Assembly: GCA_025677825.1 (NCBI GenBank)
Contig: JAIXMO010000030.1
Coordinates: 337,934-401,933, forward strand
Reading direction: 5' to 3'
From: Helicostylum pulchrum
Taxonomy: Eukaryota; Mucoromycota; Mucoromycetes; Mucorales; Mucoraceae
Length of the DNA stretch: 64,000 nt
Shown: positions 12,264-24,166 of the stretch, piece after piece
Numbering within the stretch: position 1 is the stretch's first letter
Layout of the letters: every line of letters starts with the position of its first letter
Translations under genes and position numbers: made by a program
The notes under the pieces: model-generated
Database searches by the model: none
What the model saw: only the letters and a program-made list of their open reading frames with translations
Told to the model about the DNA's origin: nothing

Positions 12264-13049
12264 TAGTTTTCTACTTGGCGATGGCAACACCAATGACGAA
12301 ACTACACTCGCACAAACACACACAAAAAAAGGAAACATGTTTTTTTTTAGAAAAAAAGAAAAATATTGAACTGATAGACCCTTTTTTTAAAAAAAGAAAA
12401 AAAACACTGTATATATACCGCCGCCGCAAAAACAGAACAAAGAAAAAAAAAACCAAAAACCAAATCTGTAAATTTTTTTAATAGCACTTTTTTTTAAAAA
12501 AATAAAAAAAAGTAAGGCTTTTTTACGCACCTCTTGGCGGTCTGAGATCATAATAACTAATAATTTCTAAGCAAAGTAAAACGTAGGTTACCTTTTTTGA
12601 CATAGAATCAAGGCTATCTTGCATTGTTTAATTTTTTTTAGATCCCTTTTCTATTTAGCGTAGGATCGACATAATATAGTCTATCTTTTTCTTGGGATCG
12701 ACTAAACTAAATGTTAGACCGCTTTTACATTTGAAGATTGTCGTCATTTTGAATAGATTTTAAACAGTGAGATATTTTAGCTGCTATCTATTGTACCTAT
12801 GGATCGGGAGTTGATGCAATACGTACTCTTTTTGAGAGCGAAACATAGGAGTTTAAACGCTTAATAGATCCGACTCTTTTGATGTATCAGATGTAAATCG
12901 GCAACACCAAATTGGTCTTGAACAGTAATAAGGCCCTTGGGTCGCATTTTGCTAAATATCGGCTTTTAAACTAAACTTAACACGACCTTTAGGGATGCGC
13001 ATGATTTTTTTTTCGAAGTTTCAAAAATAGACGTTTTTATATATAAAAA
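12264..13049. other. Intergenic region, no gene seen
   Basis: A-rich 3' flank of the LEA14-like gene up to about 12510, then about 500 bp of unremarkable AT-rich DNA. I looked for snRNA-like and tRNA-like sequences here and found none I could support. Confidence 0.45.
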
Positions 13050-13524
13050 ATGTCGAATCTTGTCAAACAAACAAATCAATATAAAAAACAGCTGTTTCAA
13101 GTTAGTCCTTCCAATCAACGTAATAGAGAAACTTTAGCTACCAGGTATTTCTTTTCCCATTAATCCTCAATAAGTACTAACCGTGCATGCCATAGGTTTC
13201 TGGACAGTAGAGAGTCCCCTAGAGATTAGACAGCTATTAATTTCCTAACTAATGCGATTTTTAAGGAACGATCCTGAATGCTCTAAACGTATAGCGCATC
13301 AGCGCTTTGCGAAGGATTATGTCAGAAACTTCAATCAGTGGTTTAGTAAAGAAGCAACAGGTAATAATATTTTCTCTATTAGTCACTGGAAATCAAAAAT
13401 ATGACTTATTATGCTCCGTATTAGACGTTAAATACAGTTAGATGTGAGTAGATACCAAGAGAAGAAAATTGCTAAAATAGAACAACGTAAAAACTCCAGA
13501 AGAGTAGCAAAGGCTGAAGAATAA
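13050..13524 (+). CDS. Doubtful small spliced gene, possibly decaying
   Basis: The ATG at 13050 opens a 32-codon frame (MSNLVKQTNQYKKQLFQVSP and on) ending at a good donor at 13145. The matching acceptor at 13195 has a TACTAAC branch site 20 bp upstream. The next exon reaches a TAG within 12 codons unless a weak GTCCCC donor is used. Beyond it, 13266-13360 is open (NDPECSKRIAHQRFAKDYV, FNQWFSKEAT) up to a GTAATA donor. The last part, from about 13460, is open to 13524 (KKIAKIEQRKNSRRVAKAEE). A frame-consistent model exists (13050-13144, 13196-about 13215, 13266-13360, 13460-13524) but relies on weak splice sites. Either a real small basic protein or a gene losing its frame. Family unknown. 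Confidence 0.35.
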
Positions 13525-14718
13525 AATATTAATTTTTATACGAATGCATCTATCTTTTATGTTTTTCGATTACGTGTTTTAAGCAGTATGTAAGTTTGTC
13601 ATATTTTGATTGTTTCTTATTAAATGCATCCAAAAAGGCTTGAAATAATATTCGTACCATTTTGTCGTAAGAGAATCGATAAGGTGTCAATTCCTTTATA
13701 CCATGACCAATACACATGATCGTTTCTAAAAGGTGTTAAACATAATAGCACGTATATAAAAAAAGATACAGCTTACGAAATATAAAGTCGTCATTAGATC
13801 CCTTTGATTTAGCTGGTATTTGTATTTCTATTCTTAACGCAGCGACGTAAAAGTTATTGTAAAGATTGCGGTTAATAGTGTTTCGAGAATTAAATCTGGA
13901 ATCAAAGAGTATATCTGAACTGGCCGCTTACATTGACCAGCCCTTTAGGGACCCTATGGGAGGGCTGCTACTGCTGGCTTTTTTTTAGCTGTATTGCTAT
14001 ATAATATTATATAGGGAATCTTTTAGTACACGTACTATTTACACGCTCAGAAAAGAAGGTGCGGTACATTATTTTTTACTTACCTTTATAAAGCATCTTT
14101 TAAAAAGTAGCTCGATTTATATACGCAATCATAGTCGTGGTGGGCCATATTTGAGCGCTCGTAACAAGTGCTCTTATGCAAGGCTATCTCTCGAGGAAGA
14201 ACAGCATCCTTTTGTACAGACATTAGAAAGAAAACAAAAGCACTAAAAAAAGCAGAATAATCGATATAACATATAAATATGTACATAAGAAAAAAAGCGC
14301 TTCCTGGTATACACAGTAAAAAAGAAAAGAAAAGTGGGTATTTATGATTACTTATGATAAAATACAGAGTCTATATTTGCTCGTGTGATTTATTTAATCA
14401 ATGCTGCTTTTTTCGCTCGCTATGGAGTATCTGTTTATCTGTTTTTGAATTTAGGTATTACAGTACCAGCATAAAACATTTTCGTGCAATCAATAGGATC
14501 TATGCTTTCAGGTTTTTTCGTTTGAGATACGTTTCGTTTGCTATCTCGAGCTTCTTTCTAGCTCTTCTAAGTATCCTTGTTGTCTTATCATTCGGTCTTT
14601 TTCTCGTAGAGAAAACCTGATTCAAGTACTCAGAAAAACTGCTGTTACTAGACTCAATATCATTTAGAAATGCAGATTTATACTGAACTTTTTTTTTGGC
14701 TTTTTTTTCGGCTGTTTT
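13525..14718. other. Intergenic region carrying dispersed repeat copy 2
   Basis: Apart from the dispersed repeat at 14028-14405, no gene is supported. Short frames at 14086-14286 (minus) and 14354-14620 (plus) overlap or abut the repeat and show no domain. Confidence 0.45.
14028..14405. repeat. Dispersed repeat, copy 2
   Basis: Starts with ctatttacacg and a cagaaaagaag stretch, then acctttataaag, agtgctctta and gaggaagaac. It continues with a gacattagaaag block, an A-rich section with gcagaat, and ends near a ttatttaatcaa block. Order and spacing match copy 1 (938-1345), and the middle part matches copy 3 (15547-15830). Diverged; no intact ORF. Confidence 0.5.
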
Positions 14719-15413
14719 TTACTTACTGAAAGCCAAAGGTTGGTCTAAATCAATTGACCTGTTGGTGGTTAGTGTGTCAAGCATATATTTTATATATAAA
14801 TAAGTATGTGTAGTACCTGTAATCTGATAGAATACATCATTTGGCAATCGTTGTAGAATAATATAATCCAGTAATAATATACAGAATGATTCCTCACCCA
14901 AACTATATAAAAAGTGCAAAAAGCTTAATTTTCTTTTACATACCAAGATGAGACCGCGTTCCAAGCTTCACTATCCTTCATTTGCTCCAGAACTGTTCTT
15001 TCAATCTTGTGCGAGAGTTTTGGAACGTAAAATGGGGTTTTAATGTTCATTCCAGAATTCAAAGCATTGTTCACGTTTGAATCGTTAATCATAAAAAATG
15101 CTAAACGGTCCAAAACCTATTTAAAACTGTTTTTTTAGTTCACGTAAAGAGGTACTTTTTTTTCTTACGTACCTTAGATAGCTCAGGAAAACGGTTTGCT
15201 TCCATACAATGCAAAATAAAATTTTTTATCGGCAACAAACTTTTGCCACCTTGAAAAGGTATCACAATCACGATTGGATGCAATGACTATATGTGTTTTC
15301 GGTAAGTTGTTTAGGTTTACTGCTTCACATTGATCAATGTTATTTCCGAGGTAATATTCAAGCGTTTGTGCCGGCCTAAACAGTCGATACAAGTATTCAG
15401 GTACTTGCCACAT
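14719..15413 (-). CDS. Unidentified spliced gene with an ambiguous first exon
   Basis: A run of well-formed exons reads on the minus strand. A segment ending EANRFPELSK sits at a consensus GTACGT donor (15173). It is followed by 15116-14944 (VLDRLAFFMINDSNVNNALN through EQMKDSEAWNAVSS), 14902-14817 (LGEESFCILLLDYIILQRLP) and 14744-14719 (DQPLAFSK). Upstream, an ATG at 15413 opens MWQVPEYLYRLFRPAQTLEY, but in a different frame from the later exons. The frames agree only if 15320-15287 is removed, a 34-nt GT...AG intron, unusually short, or if a longer intron starts at 15404. The alternatives are a one-base frameshift (pseudogene) or an unseen upstream exon. With the short intron the product is 163 aa. 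I do not recognise the family. Confidence 0.4.
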
Positions 15414-16381
15414 TTTTTTTGTTGTTGTTGTGAAAGAAATAAAGAAAAAGAGAAATAGAAGGCCCCCATTCCATACCTACGTTTTGGTTTCTAGACTTAG
15501 AAAAAAAAATATGTGGATTAGAATGAGACAAAAAGCAAATCTGTGACATTTTTTGGGTACACGTACCTTTATAAAGAGCCCATAATAACTTATCCTTGTG
15601 CTAGCTTATGCCCGGCGGTTGATTGAGGAAGAACCCTATTATTTTGTATGACGATAGACAATAAATATAGATTCCTTTAAAAAGTGCACATATAAAAAAA
15701 GATTTGCTGGCGGTGGCGTACATTGTAAGGTAAAAGGGATAAAATAAATACAGCTTCGACTGATGAAATGGTGGGTGCGTCACTTTTACTCATGTTCTAT
15801 TTAATCATTTTTTGCACACTTATTTCATGCAAGAAATTAAAAAAAAAAGAGCGTGTAACAAAAAAAGCAAATTGGTGTCAGTAGATGTTTTCACCGTATA
15901 GCATACAATATCGTTAAAAGAATAAAATTGAAGTATCTACCAAAACCTTTGTCGAATAAAATATATAATGATCAATTGTAATATTCAAATTTTCGTCGAG
16001 CGGTAGTATTGATATCACCCTCATGGTGTAGAGTATAGTATCAAAAATATTTTCCTTGAAGTTTAAAATAGGGGCGAATAATGATACATATAAGAATTTA
16101 TCTTAATCGCATCACTGATTATTATGTCAGAATTTGAAAGTACGCATGGTGCTCTTACTTAACCAATCAGGTCTACTAGTTTCAGTTAACCATTTGCAAG
16201 AAAACAGAGTATTGGAGGGGGTGCGAACCAGGCCATAGAAGGAAAAAATGAGTCACAATAACTGGTGAATTCATTTACCAATTAAAAAACCGCCTTCTTC
16301 GTTTTCAAGATAACAAGCAAGAAACCTTGATTTTTAAAAAAAATCTTTCTTCTCCTTTTTAACTAAAAAAAAAAAGTAACA
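15414..16381. other. Intergenic region with repeat copy 3 and THR4 promoter
   Basis: Contains dispersed repeat copy 3 (15547-15830). The last 100 bp before 16382 are CT- and A-rich with short A tracts directly upstream of the ATG, as expected for a strongly expressed fungal gene. No additional gene is supported. Confidence 0.45.
15547..15830. repeat. Dispersed repeat, copy 3
   Basis: Blocks acacg-acctttataaag, ttatgc, gaggaagaac and a ttttgta...gac..tag stretch align in order with copy 2. The ctatttaatcattttt block near 15795 aligns with the end of copy 1. It is shorter than the others because the A-rich middle differs. Confidence 0.45.
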
Positions 16382-18033
16382 ATGCAATATAGATCTACTC
16401 GTGGTCAAGCCAAGAACTACTCTTTCGAGGAAGCTGTCATGACAGGTTTGGGACCTGACGGAGGTCTCTTTATTCCTCAAGAAATTCCTACTTTACCTAG
16501 TAACTGGCGTCAAGCCTGGTCTCAATACAGTTTCCAACAGTTGGCTGTCGAGATCTTGTCCTTGTATATTGACGATTCCGAAATTCCTCGTGCTGATCTT
16601 ACTAACCTTGTCGACCGTTCTTACGCTACTTTCCGTGCTGAGGACGTTACCCCTCTTTTCAAGGTGCGTGATGGTCTTTATGTTATGGAGTTATTCCATG
16701 GTCCTACTTTTGCTTTCAAGGATGTTGCCCTTCAATTTGTTGGTAACCTCTTTGAGTACTTTTTGGAACGTAAGAACAGAAATGAAACTAGCGGTAAAAC
16801 TCATCGTTTAACTGTTGTCGGTGCTACTTCCGGTGATACCGGCAGGTAATATATAAATTGTAAATATATGATTATGTAAAACTAAAAATCTATCTCATTA
16901 GTGCTGCTATTTATGGTCTTCGTGGAAAGAAGAATGTTTCCGTCTTTATTCTTCACCCTAATGGTCGTGTCAGTCCTATCCAAGAAGCTCAAATGACTAC
17001 TGTCTTGGATAAGAACGTTCACAACTTGTCTGTTGAAGGTACATTTGATGATTGTCAAGATATTGTCAAGAACTTATTCGGTAACAAAGAGTTCAATACC
17101 CGTCATCATTTGGGTGCTGTCAACTCTATCAACTGGGCTCGTATCTTGGCCCAAACTGTTTACTATTTCCAAGCTTACTTCAGTCTCTTGCGTTCATTAA
17201 ACATTGATCCCGCTTCCGCTGAAGCTGACAAGATCAACTTTGATTTCTCTGTACCTACTGGTAACTTTGGTGATGTTTTGGCTGGTTATTATGCTTACCG
17301 TATGGGTCTCCCTACCAACAAATTGTTGATTGCTACTAATGAAAACGATATTCTTTACCGTTTCTTTGCTTCTCAAGCTTACGAAAAGCAAACTGGTGAG
17401 GATGGTGGTGTTAAATCTACTTTATCCCCTGCTATGGATATCTTGGTTTCTTCAAACTTTGAACGTTTGTTATGGTATCTTGCTCGTGAATCCGAGTCAG
17501 ATGAAGGTAAGACTGAGAGTGAAGAGTTGTGTGATAAGGCCGGTCAAACCGTTGCCCGCTGGATGCAAGAGCTCAAGGATCAAGGTGTTTTCCGTGTTGC
17601 TGATAAGGCTGTCTTAAAGGCCCGTGAGATTTTCGATGCTGCTCGTGTTACTGATGTTGAGACCTCCGCTGGTATTCGTGATTTCTATCAACCCAAGAAT
17701 GCTAACCAAACTCCTTACGTTCTTGATCCCCATACTGCTGTTGGTGTTGTTGCTGCCGAGAAATTGATCGAGCGCAACAACCTCAAGACTTACCCTGCTG
17801 GTCCTGATATTCTCATCTGTTTAGCTACTGCTCATCCTGCCAAGTTCTCTGAAGCCGTCGAAAACTCTCTCAAGAACGTTGCTGGATTTAACTTTGAAAA
17901 GGATGTTTTACCTACTGAATTCATCGGTTTATTAGAAAAAGAACGTAGAGTTTCTTATGTTGAACGTGCCGATCCTCAATTAATTATCGAAGTCATCGAG
18001 AAGGAATTACGTGAAGAGGGTATCTCTTTCTAA
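16382..18033 (+). CDS. THR4: Threonine synthase
   Basis: PLP-dependent enzyme converting O-phosphohomoserine to threonine plus phosphate, the last step of threonine synthesis, in the cytosol. Two exons, 16382-16845 and 16902-18033; 531 aa, close to yeast Thr4 (514). Landmarks: YRSTRGQAKNYSFEEAVMTG at the N-terminus, GPDGGLFIPQEIP, and the PLP lysine in GPTFAFKDVALQFVGN (about Lys113). The phosphate-binding VVGATSGDTGSAAI is interrupted by the intron between GDTG and SAAI; NSINWARILAQTVYYF and FSVPTGNFGDVLAGYYA follow. Codon choice is much more biased (GGT, GCT, AAG, CTT) than in neighbouring genes, consistent with high expression. Converges with the next gene, 212 bp between stop codons. Confidence 0.97.
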
Positions 18034-18245
18034 GAAAAAAAAACTATTAAATTAATCATCCATACATCCTGCAAAGAAAAAACGCAAATCATTATATATC
18101 TCATAGATCGTTCCCTTTATCTAAATAATAATAAAAAAAAATTACTTATTTTTTTTAGTACACAATGGTAATATTAAATTTGATCTATTTATATGAATGT
18201 GTGTGCGGGGTGAGGGGGGGAGGGGAATTCTTTTATTAAAATATA

Positions 18246-18388
18246 CTAATTATTATGACGGGGTATGGGAGGTTCTTTTGCACCAAGAGGAACATCATCG
18301 TCTTCATCATCTTCATCAATATGACCGTTGAATCGATTATTTCCGTACATGGCCTGTTGCTGTTGGTTCCACATTGGATATTGACCGT

Positions 18389-18424
<36 letters not shown>

Positions 18425-21122
18425 GCATCATCATCATGGACATACGAGGATCCATCATAGGCATTTGACCGCCCATCATTTGCATATTCATCATGGCTGG
18501 GTTTTGCTGCATCATACCAGGATACATCATTGACATACGAGGATCCATCATCATGGGCATTTGACCACCCATCATTTGCATATTCATCATGGCTGGATTC
18601 TGTTGCATCATGCCTGGATACATCATTGGTTGTCCCATCATTGGCTAATCATAAAATATAAGTCATATATACTACAAATTATAATATAAGAAACTTACCA
18701 TTTGTGACCTTTGATCCATCATGTATCTCTCTCTTTCACGTTCCATCATACGCTCCTTATCTAAATCAGTAAAACGACTCTTGTTTGTTTCTTTATGCTT
18801 CTTTTCGTGTTCAATTTGAGAGATCATACCGACTAAACCAGCACGAGGCTCTGGTGGTTTATTAGGTACTTGTATAAGAGGTTGTCCAGTAGCTCTTGCA
18901 TATCCTTCTTGATCATGAGCAGAAGGCCGATCAGGGCGATAACTATCTAATAATGAATTTTGTGTAGCAAATCTATCACCCAAAGGAGGAATCACTGGTC
19001 CATCTTCATCGATAATAGGATAACCGTCCTCATCATAGTATGCTTGTTGATACAAATCGGGTCCCATACCATGTTCCCATTGTTGTTGCATGATTGGGTT
19101 ACCATATTCATCGTAACTATAACCTTGATTATCGTAATTTTGTTGTTGCATGGGTTGTCTACCACCTTGTTGATGAATAGGTACATCATCGTCCGAACCA
19201 GAGAAACTATTCTCATCATCATCATCATCATCATCATCTTCGTCCGATCCACTTAAACTAACTTGAGTGGCTGTCATCTTTGCCTTGGGTCTTCTTGCAG
19301 CTGGCGTAGTTTGTACACGAGCTTCTTCCTCTTCTTCATCTTCACTGTCAGATAATCCAAACTCATCTTTTGTCTTCTGTGGTACGACAGGAGAGTTAGC
19401 AACAATAGGTAAACTAGTATTTGATGAATGTACAGAGGCAGTTGTTTGTTTTACAGAAGATGAAATACTCTTTTTTTCAATATTTCCTAAAATACTATTT
19501 GCAAATCCATCATCTTCAGTTGACATAGTAGGTAAAGATAAACTTTCTCGTGTAATGTTTTTGCTGACCTTGTACCCAGAATCGCGATCACTTTCATAAT
19601 CATCTTCTTCGTCTTCCTCTGAATCTTCACTATCTTCATCACTTGCATAAATCATACGACCAGAACCTTTGTTTACTTGGCTAGGCACTGGAGATCTATT
19701 TTGTTGAAATGGTGGTACGACTGACATTCTTTGAGAAGGAGGACGATTATTGTACATGGGTTGGCCTGAGGGAACTTGATTAATAAGTCCACCGCCACTG
19801 GAAGGAATTTGGTTAATAAGTCCACCACCAATAGGCTGTCCAGAAGGAATTTGGTTGACAAGACCCATAGGTTGTTGAGATTGACGATAATTCATTTGTT
19901 GTTGTTGTTGCTGCTGCTGTTGTTGTTGTAACTTGTGAAGTAAAATACCAGTAAATTGAGATTTATTCTCTAAAAGATTTTCGTCTTGATAATTGATATG
20001 AATAACATCTTGCAATTCCAAGAATAAACGAGGGATTTGGTTAGCATGATAAGGTTCACCAAAGTTTAATGCAATCATGTTGTAAGGGTCGTCAAGTAAT
20101 CGGGAAGGTCTACCGTATAATTTAAAAGTATCGTATGTACCTATAATCCATTGTACCAACTCTTTAGGAGATGATGCCATTAAGGTGACCGTGGTACATG
20201 ATTCACCATTAAATCCTTCTACCTTGAGCATAGTTGCCAAATCCACGGTTTGAGGAGAGTCAGGATAGATGGTATAAGCTTGTACAACGTTAACCATGGT
20301 CATGACAGGTGTCTTTGATTTCTTTGATTCATAAAACATCAATTGGCCTCGAGATTGAACTGATTTTTTACCAAACAATTTCTTTTCTTCCTTTCTGTCA
20401 GATACAACGACCCATAACTTTTGCCATTCTGTTGTACCAGAGAAACGAACCTGAACAAGACCTTCCATTTTGTAGGTTGGTTTGGAGGACAAGATATCCG
20501 AGTAAATGGATCTTGAAATAAATTTATACGTATAAACCTCTTGTAATCTAGAACATTCAAAACAAGCTAATCGTATAGCAGAAACCCAATGAACGAGGGT
20601 GTTAAAATCGGGAGCATCAATAAAATATCTATTTGCACCAGCGGAGTTAAGTGAAAACACGTTTTCTCTATCGTTTAAACGACCTACAAGCTCAACATTG
20701 GAATCTGTAATATTAACGTATTGAGGCATAACGTTCTCATCTTGCTCGGCATCTGTGTCCCATAAAGTCAATAGAGGACCACACAATTCAGCATAGACAC
20801 TGGACCAATTTGGGTCACCAAAGGATTTACCATCCACTGTCAAGTCATTCTTCTTGAGGACGTATCCCTCAATATAGACTTTTTGAGAATAATTATCATA
20901 CAAGTCTTGTACAACATGCATATCTTGCGGGATTAGACTCTTGTTGGATTGGGGTACAGGTGGTTTAATAAAATTCGAAGGTCTAGCTGAAGGATGTTGA
21001 TAAAGGGGTTCATCATCTTGATCCCATTCTCCCGAAAAGTCAGGAGTGGGTTGCATTCTCATGTTTCCCAAAGATAAATTAGCCATCCCGGTCTCGAAAG
21101 ACTCATTAGACTGGGGATTCAT
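18246..21122 (-). CDS. Caf120/Skg3-like PH-domain protein
   Basis: Two exons, 21122-18699 and 18644-18246; 940 aa. The N-terminal third carries a pleckstrin-homology-like unit (VYIEGYVLKKNDLTVDGKSF, WSSVYAELCGPLLTLWDTD, FNTLVHWVSAIRLACFE) and a second module (YKMEGLVQVRFSGTTEWQKL). This arrangement is characteristic of fungal Caf120 and Skg3, proteins associated with the Ccr4-Not deadenylase and the bud neck. The rest is low complexity: poly-Gln, acidic Asp/Glu/Ser tracts, and a GL(I/V)NQ(I/V)PS repeat. The last exon has two near-identical Met/Gln-rich units of about 30 residues (MMYPGMMQQNPAMMNMQMMG and on), then poly-Met and poly-Gln. The tail ends DDDVPLGAKEPPIPRHNN. Such tails suggest phase-separating, mRNP-type behaviour (inference). 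Which yeast paralogue it corresponds to is not decided. Confidence 0.85.
18505..18636 (-). repeat. Tandem Met/Gln-rich coding repeat
   Basis: Two copies of a unit of roughly 90 bp encode MYPGMMQQNPAMMNMQMMGG followed by QMPMM(M)DPRMS. They differ by few bases, including one extra Met codon, so this is a recent in-frame duplication in the last exon of the Caf120-like gene. It is followed by a TTG/CAA microsatellite coding poly-Gln (about 18390-18426). Confidence 0.8.
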
Positions 21123-22666
21123 TTTTTATATGTGGTTCTTTTTTTTTTTCGGTTAAAACTATGACAACTTAATATTTTTGTTGCTGAATTACCTTATTGG
21201 GAGAGTTGATTTTAAAAGAGTAAAATGATAGACGAGTATAGTTTGAATATATAAAGTATATGTATAAGAAGAAGAAGAAGAAAAAAAAATATGTAATTTG
21301 ACCTTCCCCTTTCTCACTTTTTTCGGTACGCAGGCACGCCTTACTTTTTTATAAAAAAAAAACGTGACTTGTTTAATTACAATGCCTTTTATACTTTCTG
21401 CATCCAGTCCATTTGGTTACTTGATTTATTGAAATCAACACTGAGATATTAGCAGTGTAACTATAGTAATGGGGTTTGTATTCCCTAGAGATTAACCGGG
21501 ATACGTCTTAAAAAGTAAAATACTAAGTAGTGTTTGAAATAAGGAGGTACCTGTCTATTTTTATTTAGTAGCTTTTTTCCCTTCAAGAATGTCTTCCTTG
21601 AAAGCATAGTACTACCCTTTGCAATTGAAGTTCAAGTCTAGCGAGAGAAGCTAAAAATATTAATAATATTTTTCCTCTGTATACTTGCTAGACAATTAAA
21701 GATGAGAATGAAAATCTAGGCGAAAGGCAATTGTGTCAGTAGCTAGAGTGACGAAATGTCTGTTTGTATAATTCGAGTTCTTGTATTAAAGAGTGACAAG
21801 AAATAATCGATATATAATAACACTTATACATTAATTATGCGCTTGTTATCTACAAATAAACGAACAAGTACACAATGCATCAGAGAACCAAATATACGTC
21901 TACTGCAAGAAAATAAAAAAAAAGAGACTAATAACAAACCCGAGATAACTCGTATAATTTCTTTTTTAAAAAAAAGCAAGAGGCTCATACAAAACTCATA
22001 GTCAAGTAACTGGCAAGATAGTATAACTACTATGATTTAAAATGTTTAAGTTTGGACAACCAGAGCTAAATTTAATGTTTTTATAAGTTAATTAATGAAT
22101 GAGATTTGTACTACTTTACTGAATTATCTCAGCTTTTTCTGTTTTTTTTTCTCTTCTTAAAAAGGATAAGAAAGGTGTCTATGTCAGTGTGTAACCATAG
22201 CTTTAGTAATGATTCCCATTGATTAATGCTACGTGGGTTTGTAACTATCACGCGAGTTATTATGTAGCGTGCGTTTGTTACAATTTCCATGTATCACTCT
22301 TTCTAGTGTACCCAAATATGCTTTTTTTTTGGCATCTCGTATTCCAGTGTAATTGTAGAACCATTATTGTAGCATTTGAATTAAGCGGAGTCTACCGAGT
22401 TTAAAGAATGATCTGATTGCCAAAACACTTGTTATTCAAACTTATTTCCCAAGGTCCGGCTTATTTTTTTGATCATAGTAGTAGATATTTTAATTTAATT
22501 ATTAAGGTCGAAAAAAACCTCTATATTAAACTTTACAACACCCTTTATTGGCCTTTGTATATGTATACGAGCGTTTAAGGGGCGATATATATATTACTAA
22601 AGAATTTGCTCAATGCTATTTTTATATTTAACTTGTCGTTGGCAGCGTTATACGTTATGCTGCTTG

Positions 22667-22702
<36 letters not shown>

Positions 22703-24166
22703 AGTATTTGGTACTTGGTTATTACGCTCAAATATAAAATATGAATATTTATCCAAGTATCCAGTAGGAGCTAGTATTAATGTACCCTTTATCTCCCTTT
22801 AAAGGTTATATCCTTCTATTATTAGATATATAGATAGTACTTAGTTATCTCAAGCCCCATTTTACTCGAACTCTCCTTGCCCTCTCTTAAAAAAGAATTA
22901 TAAATGGTTCGAATTAAAAAAAATAAGTAAATACAATTTCATCGAATTTTTTAAATATTCATTGTATTGAGTTAAAAGAGCTATTTTGTTAACCATAGAC
23001 TTTCTTTTTTCTAAAGAATATGTTTAAAAACGTATTACTGCGATGCTCATTTAGTTCATTTACAGGGTTTCCCACTATTTTTGGGAATAAATGTGGAAAT
23101 TAATGGATAAAAGTTGAAAGTTAATGGAACGAAGTTTAAATATTAATAAAATGAAGTTTGAAAAAAGTTAATTAATAATGCGACTCTTAAAGATATTTTA
23201 AGGTTTTACCTGTATCTTGATTATCCAAAGTGATAACTTTATTGAAGACGGGGTTTTTTTCCAATCCAATCTGATCTGAAGTTTTTCTCTTTAACGAGAT
23301 TTGGCTTCTGGAGAAACTTGCTAGTTTTTGCGATGCGGCTCGTAAGCTAAAAACAATGTTTCTAAAATTAAGAACGGCAGCAAGGTCCCTGTTCCATAAT
23401 CTATAGTTGTTAAATTCTTGAACATCTTCAGTAATTGTTTGTGGCTTTAAACATTTGAGATTTGTACATCCAAAAGTGATAAGAATACTTCTCTATAAAA
23501 ACTTTGAACTGGATATTCTTCCAAATTAAGATTAGGCCCTTGAATAAATATATATCTTATAGATGAATATGTGAGTGACAATAACATGAACGTCATGAAC
23601 GAGTTTCTTCAAATTTGAAAGATATTAGGTTTCCATCCTATTCCAATGATTGAAGACTTTACGGCCATAACTTTTTTATTATCATTATTGCTAGTTGATA
23701 ATGTATTCGTCTGTGAAAATAAATGAGTGGAATATTATATTTAAACTTGTTAAAAACACTTACAGAGGTAGATTTTTCAATAGAATCCTCCATATTAACT
23801 CAAGGGAGAAATTGTAAAAAAGAAGGAAAAAGAGATTTTGACAGCATCAAATTTTTTTTTTTTTTGATATGTTTATCAGAGGTCAGATGATTTATTATTA
23901 ACGAAAAATTAGATAGTCATAGCAGTTCCTTTTTTTTTTGTTATTGTAAAAAGAGAAATCAATATTGTAATTAAGTCCCAAAAAAATTCAGAGTAAGTTC
24001 CAAAAATACTGGGAAATCCAGTATGCAAAGCGGCAGTAAAACATGAGCGTGGCTTCATTTCAGTACGACTGCTTTTCATTTATGAACCGTCACATTATTC
24101 TTGCAAAAAAAACTGGCATTTATACCAAAAAGAAGCTGCTTTCTTTAAAGAAAAAGTGTTGTAACA
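21123..24166. other. Gene-poor region with nuclease relic
   Basis: Three kilobases without an intact gene. The first 150 bp are the CT/A-rich promoter of the Caf120-like gene. 21.3-22.6 kb show nothing recognisable. A homopolymer of about 30 A lies near 22668-22698. From 23187 to 23793 lies a decayed Fanzor-like gene (listed separately). 23.8-24.16 kb is the Utp20 promoter side. Confidence 0.5.
23187..23793 (-). pseudogene. Decayed Fanzor/TnpB-like nuclease gene (C-terminal RuvC/zinc part preserved)
   Basis: Minus strand. A start codon at 23793 opens MEDSIEKSTS, joined across a GTAAGT...ACAG intron to an exon at 23710 that reads VMAVKSSIIGIGWKPNIFQI and then stops near 23609. Fragments of the middle (KKLVHDVHVIVTH; YPVQSFYREVFLSLL) are in shifted frames. 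From 23492 down to the stop at 23187 there is a 101-codon open stretch without an ATG. It carries FGCTNLKCLKP (a CxxxxC zinc-ribbon half), then NYRLWNRDLAAVLNFRNIVF, the W-N-R-D-x-A-A-x-L-N block of the third RuvC motif (catalytic Asp) of Fanzor/TnpB-like proteins. At least two frameshifts and several stops mean it is dead. Assignment rests on motifs recalled from Mucorales copies, not on a search. Confidence 0.6.

Noticed and set aside
12520..13000. Possible structured non-coding RNA
   Set aside because: I looked for tRNA boxes and U1-U6 snRNA signatures and found none.
22668..22698. Long A homopolymers (also near 41502 and 34068 for T) as possible retroposon poly(A) tails
   Set aside because: No retroposed coding sequence or target-site duplication is visible next to them, and such runs are common throughout this genome.
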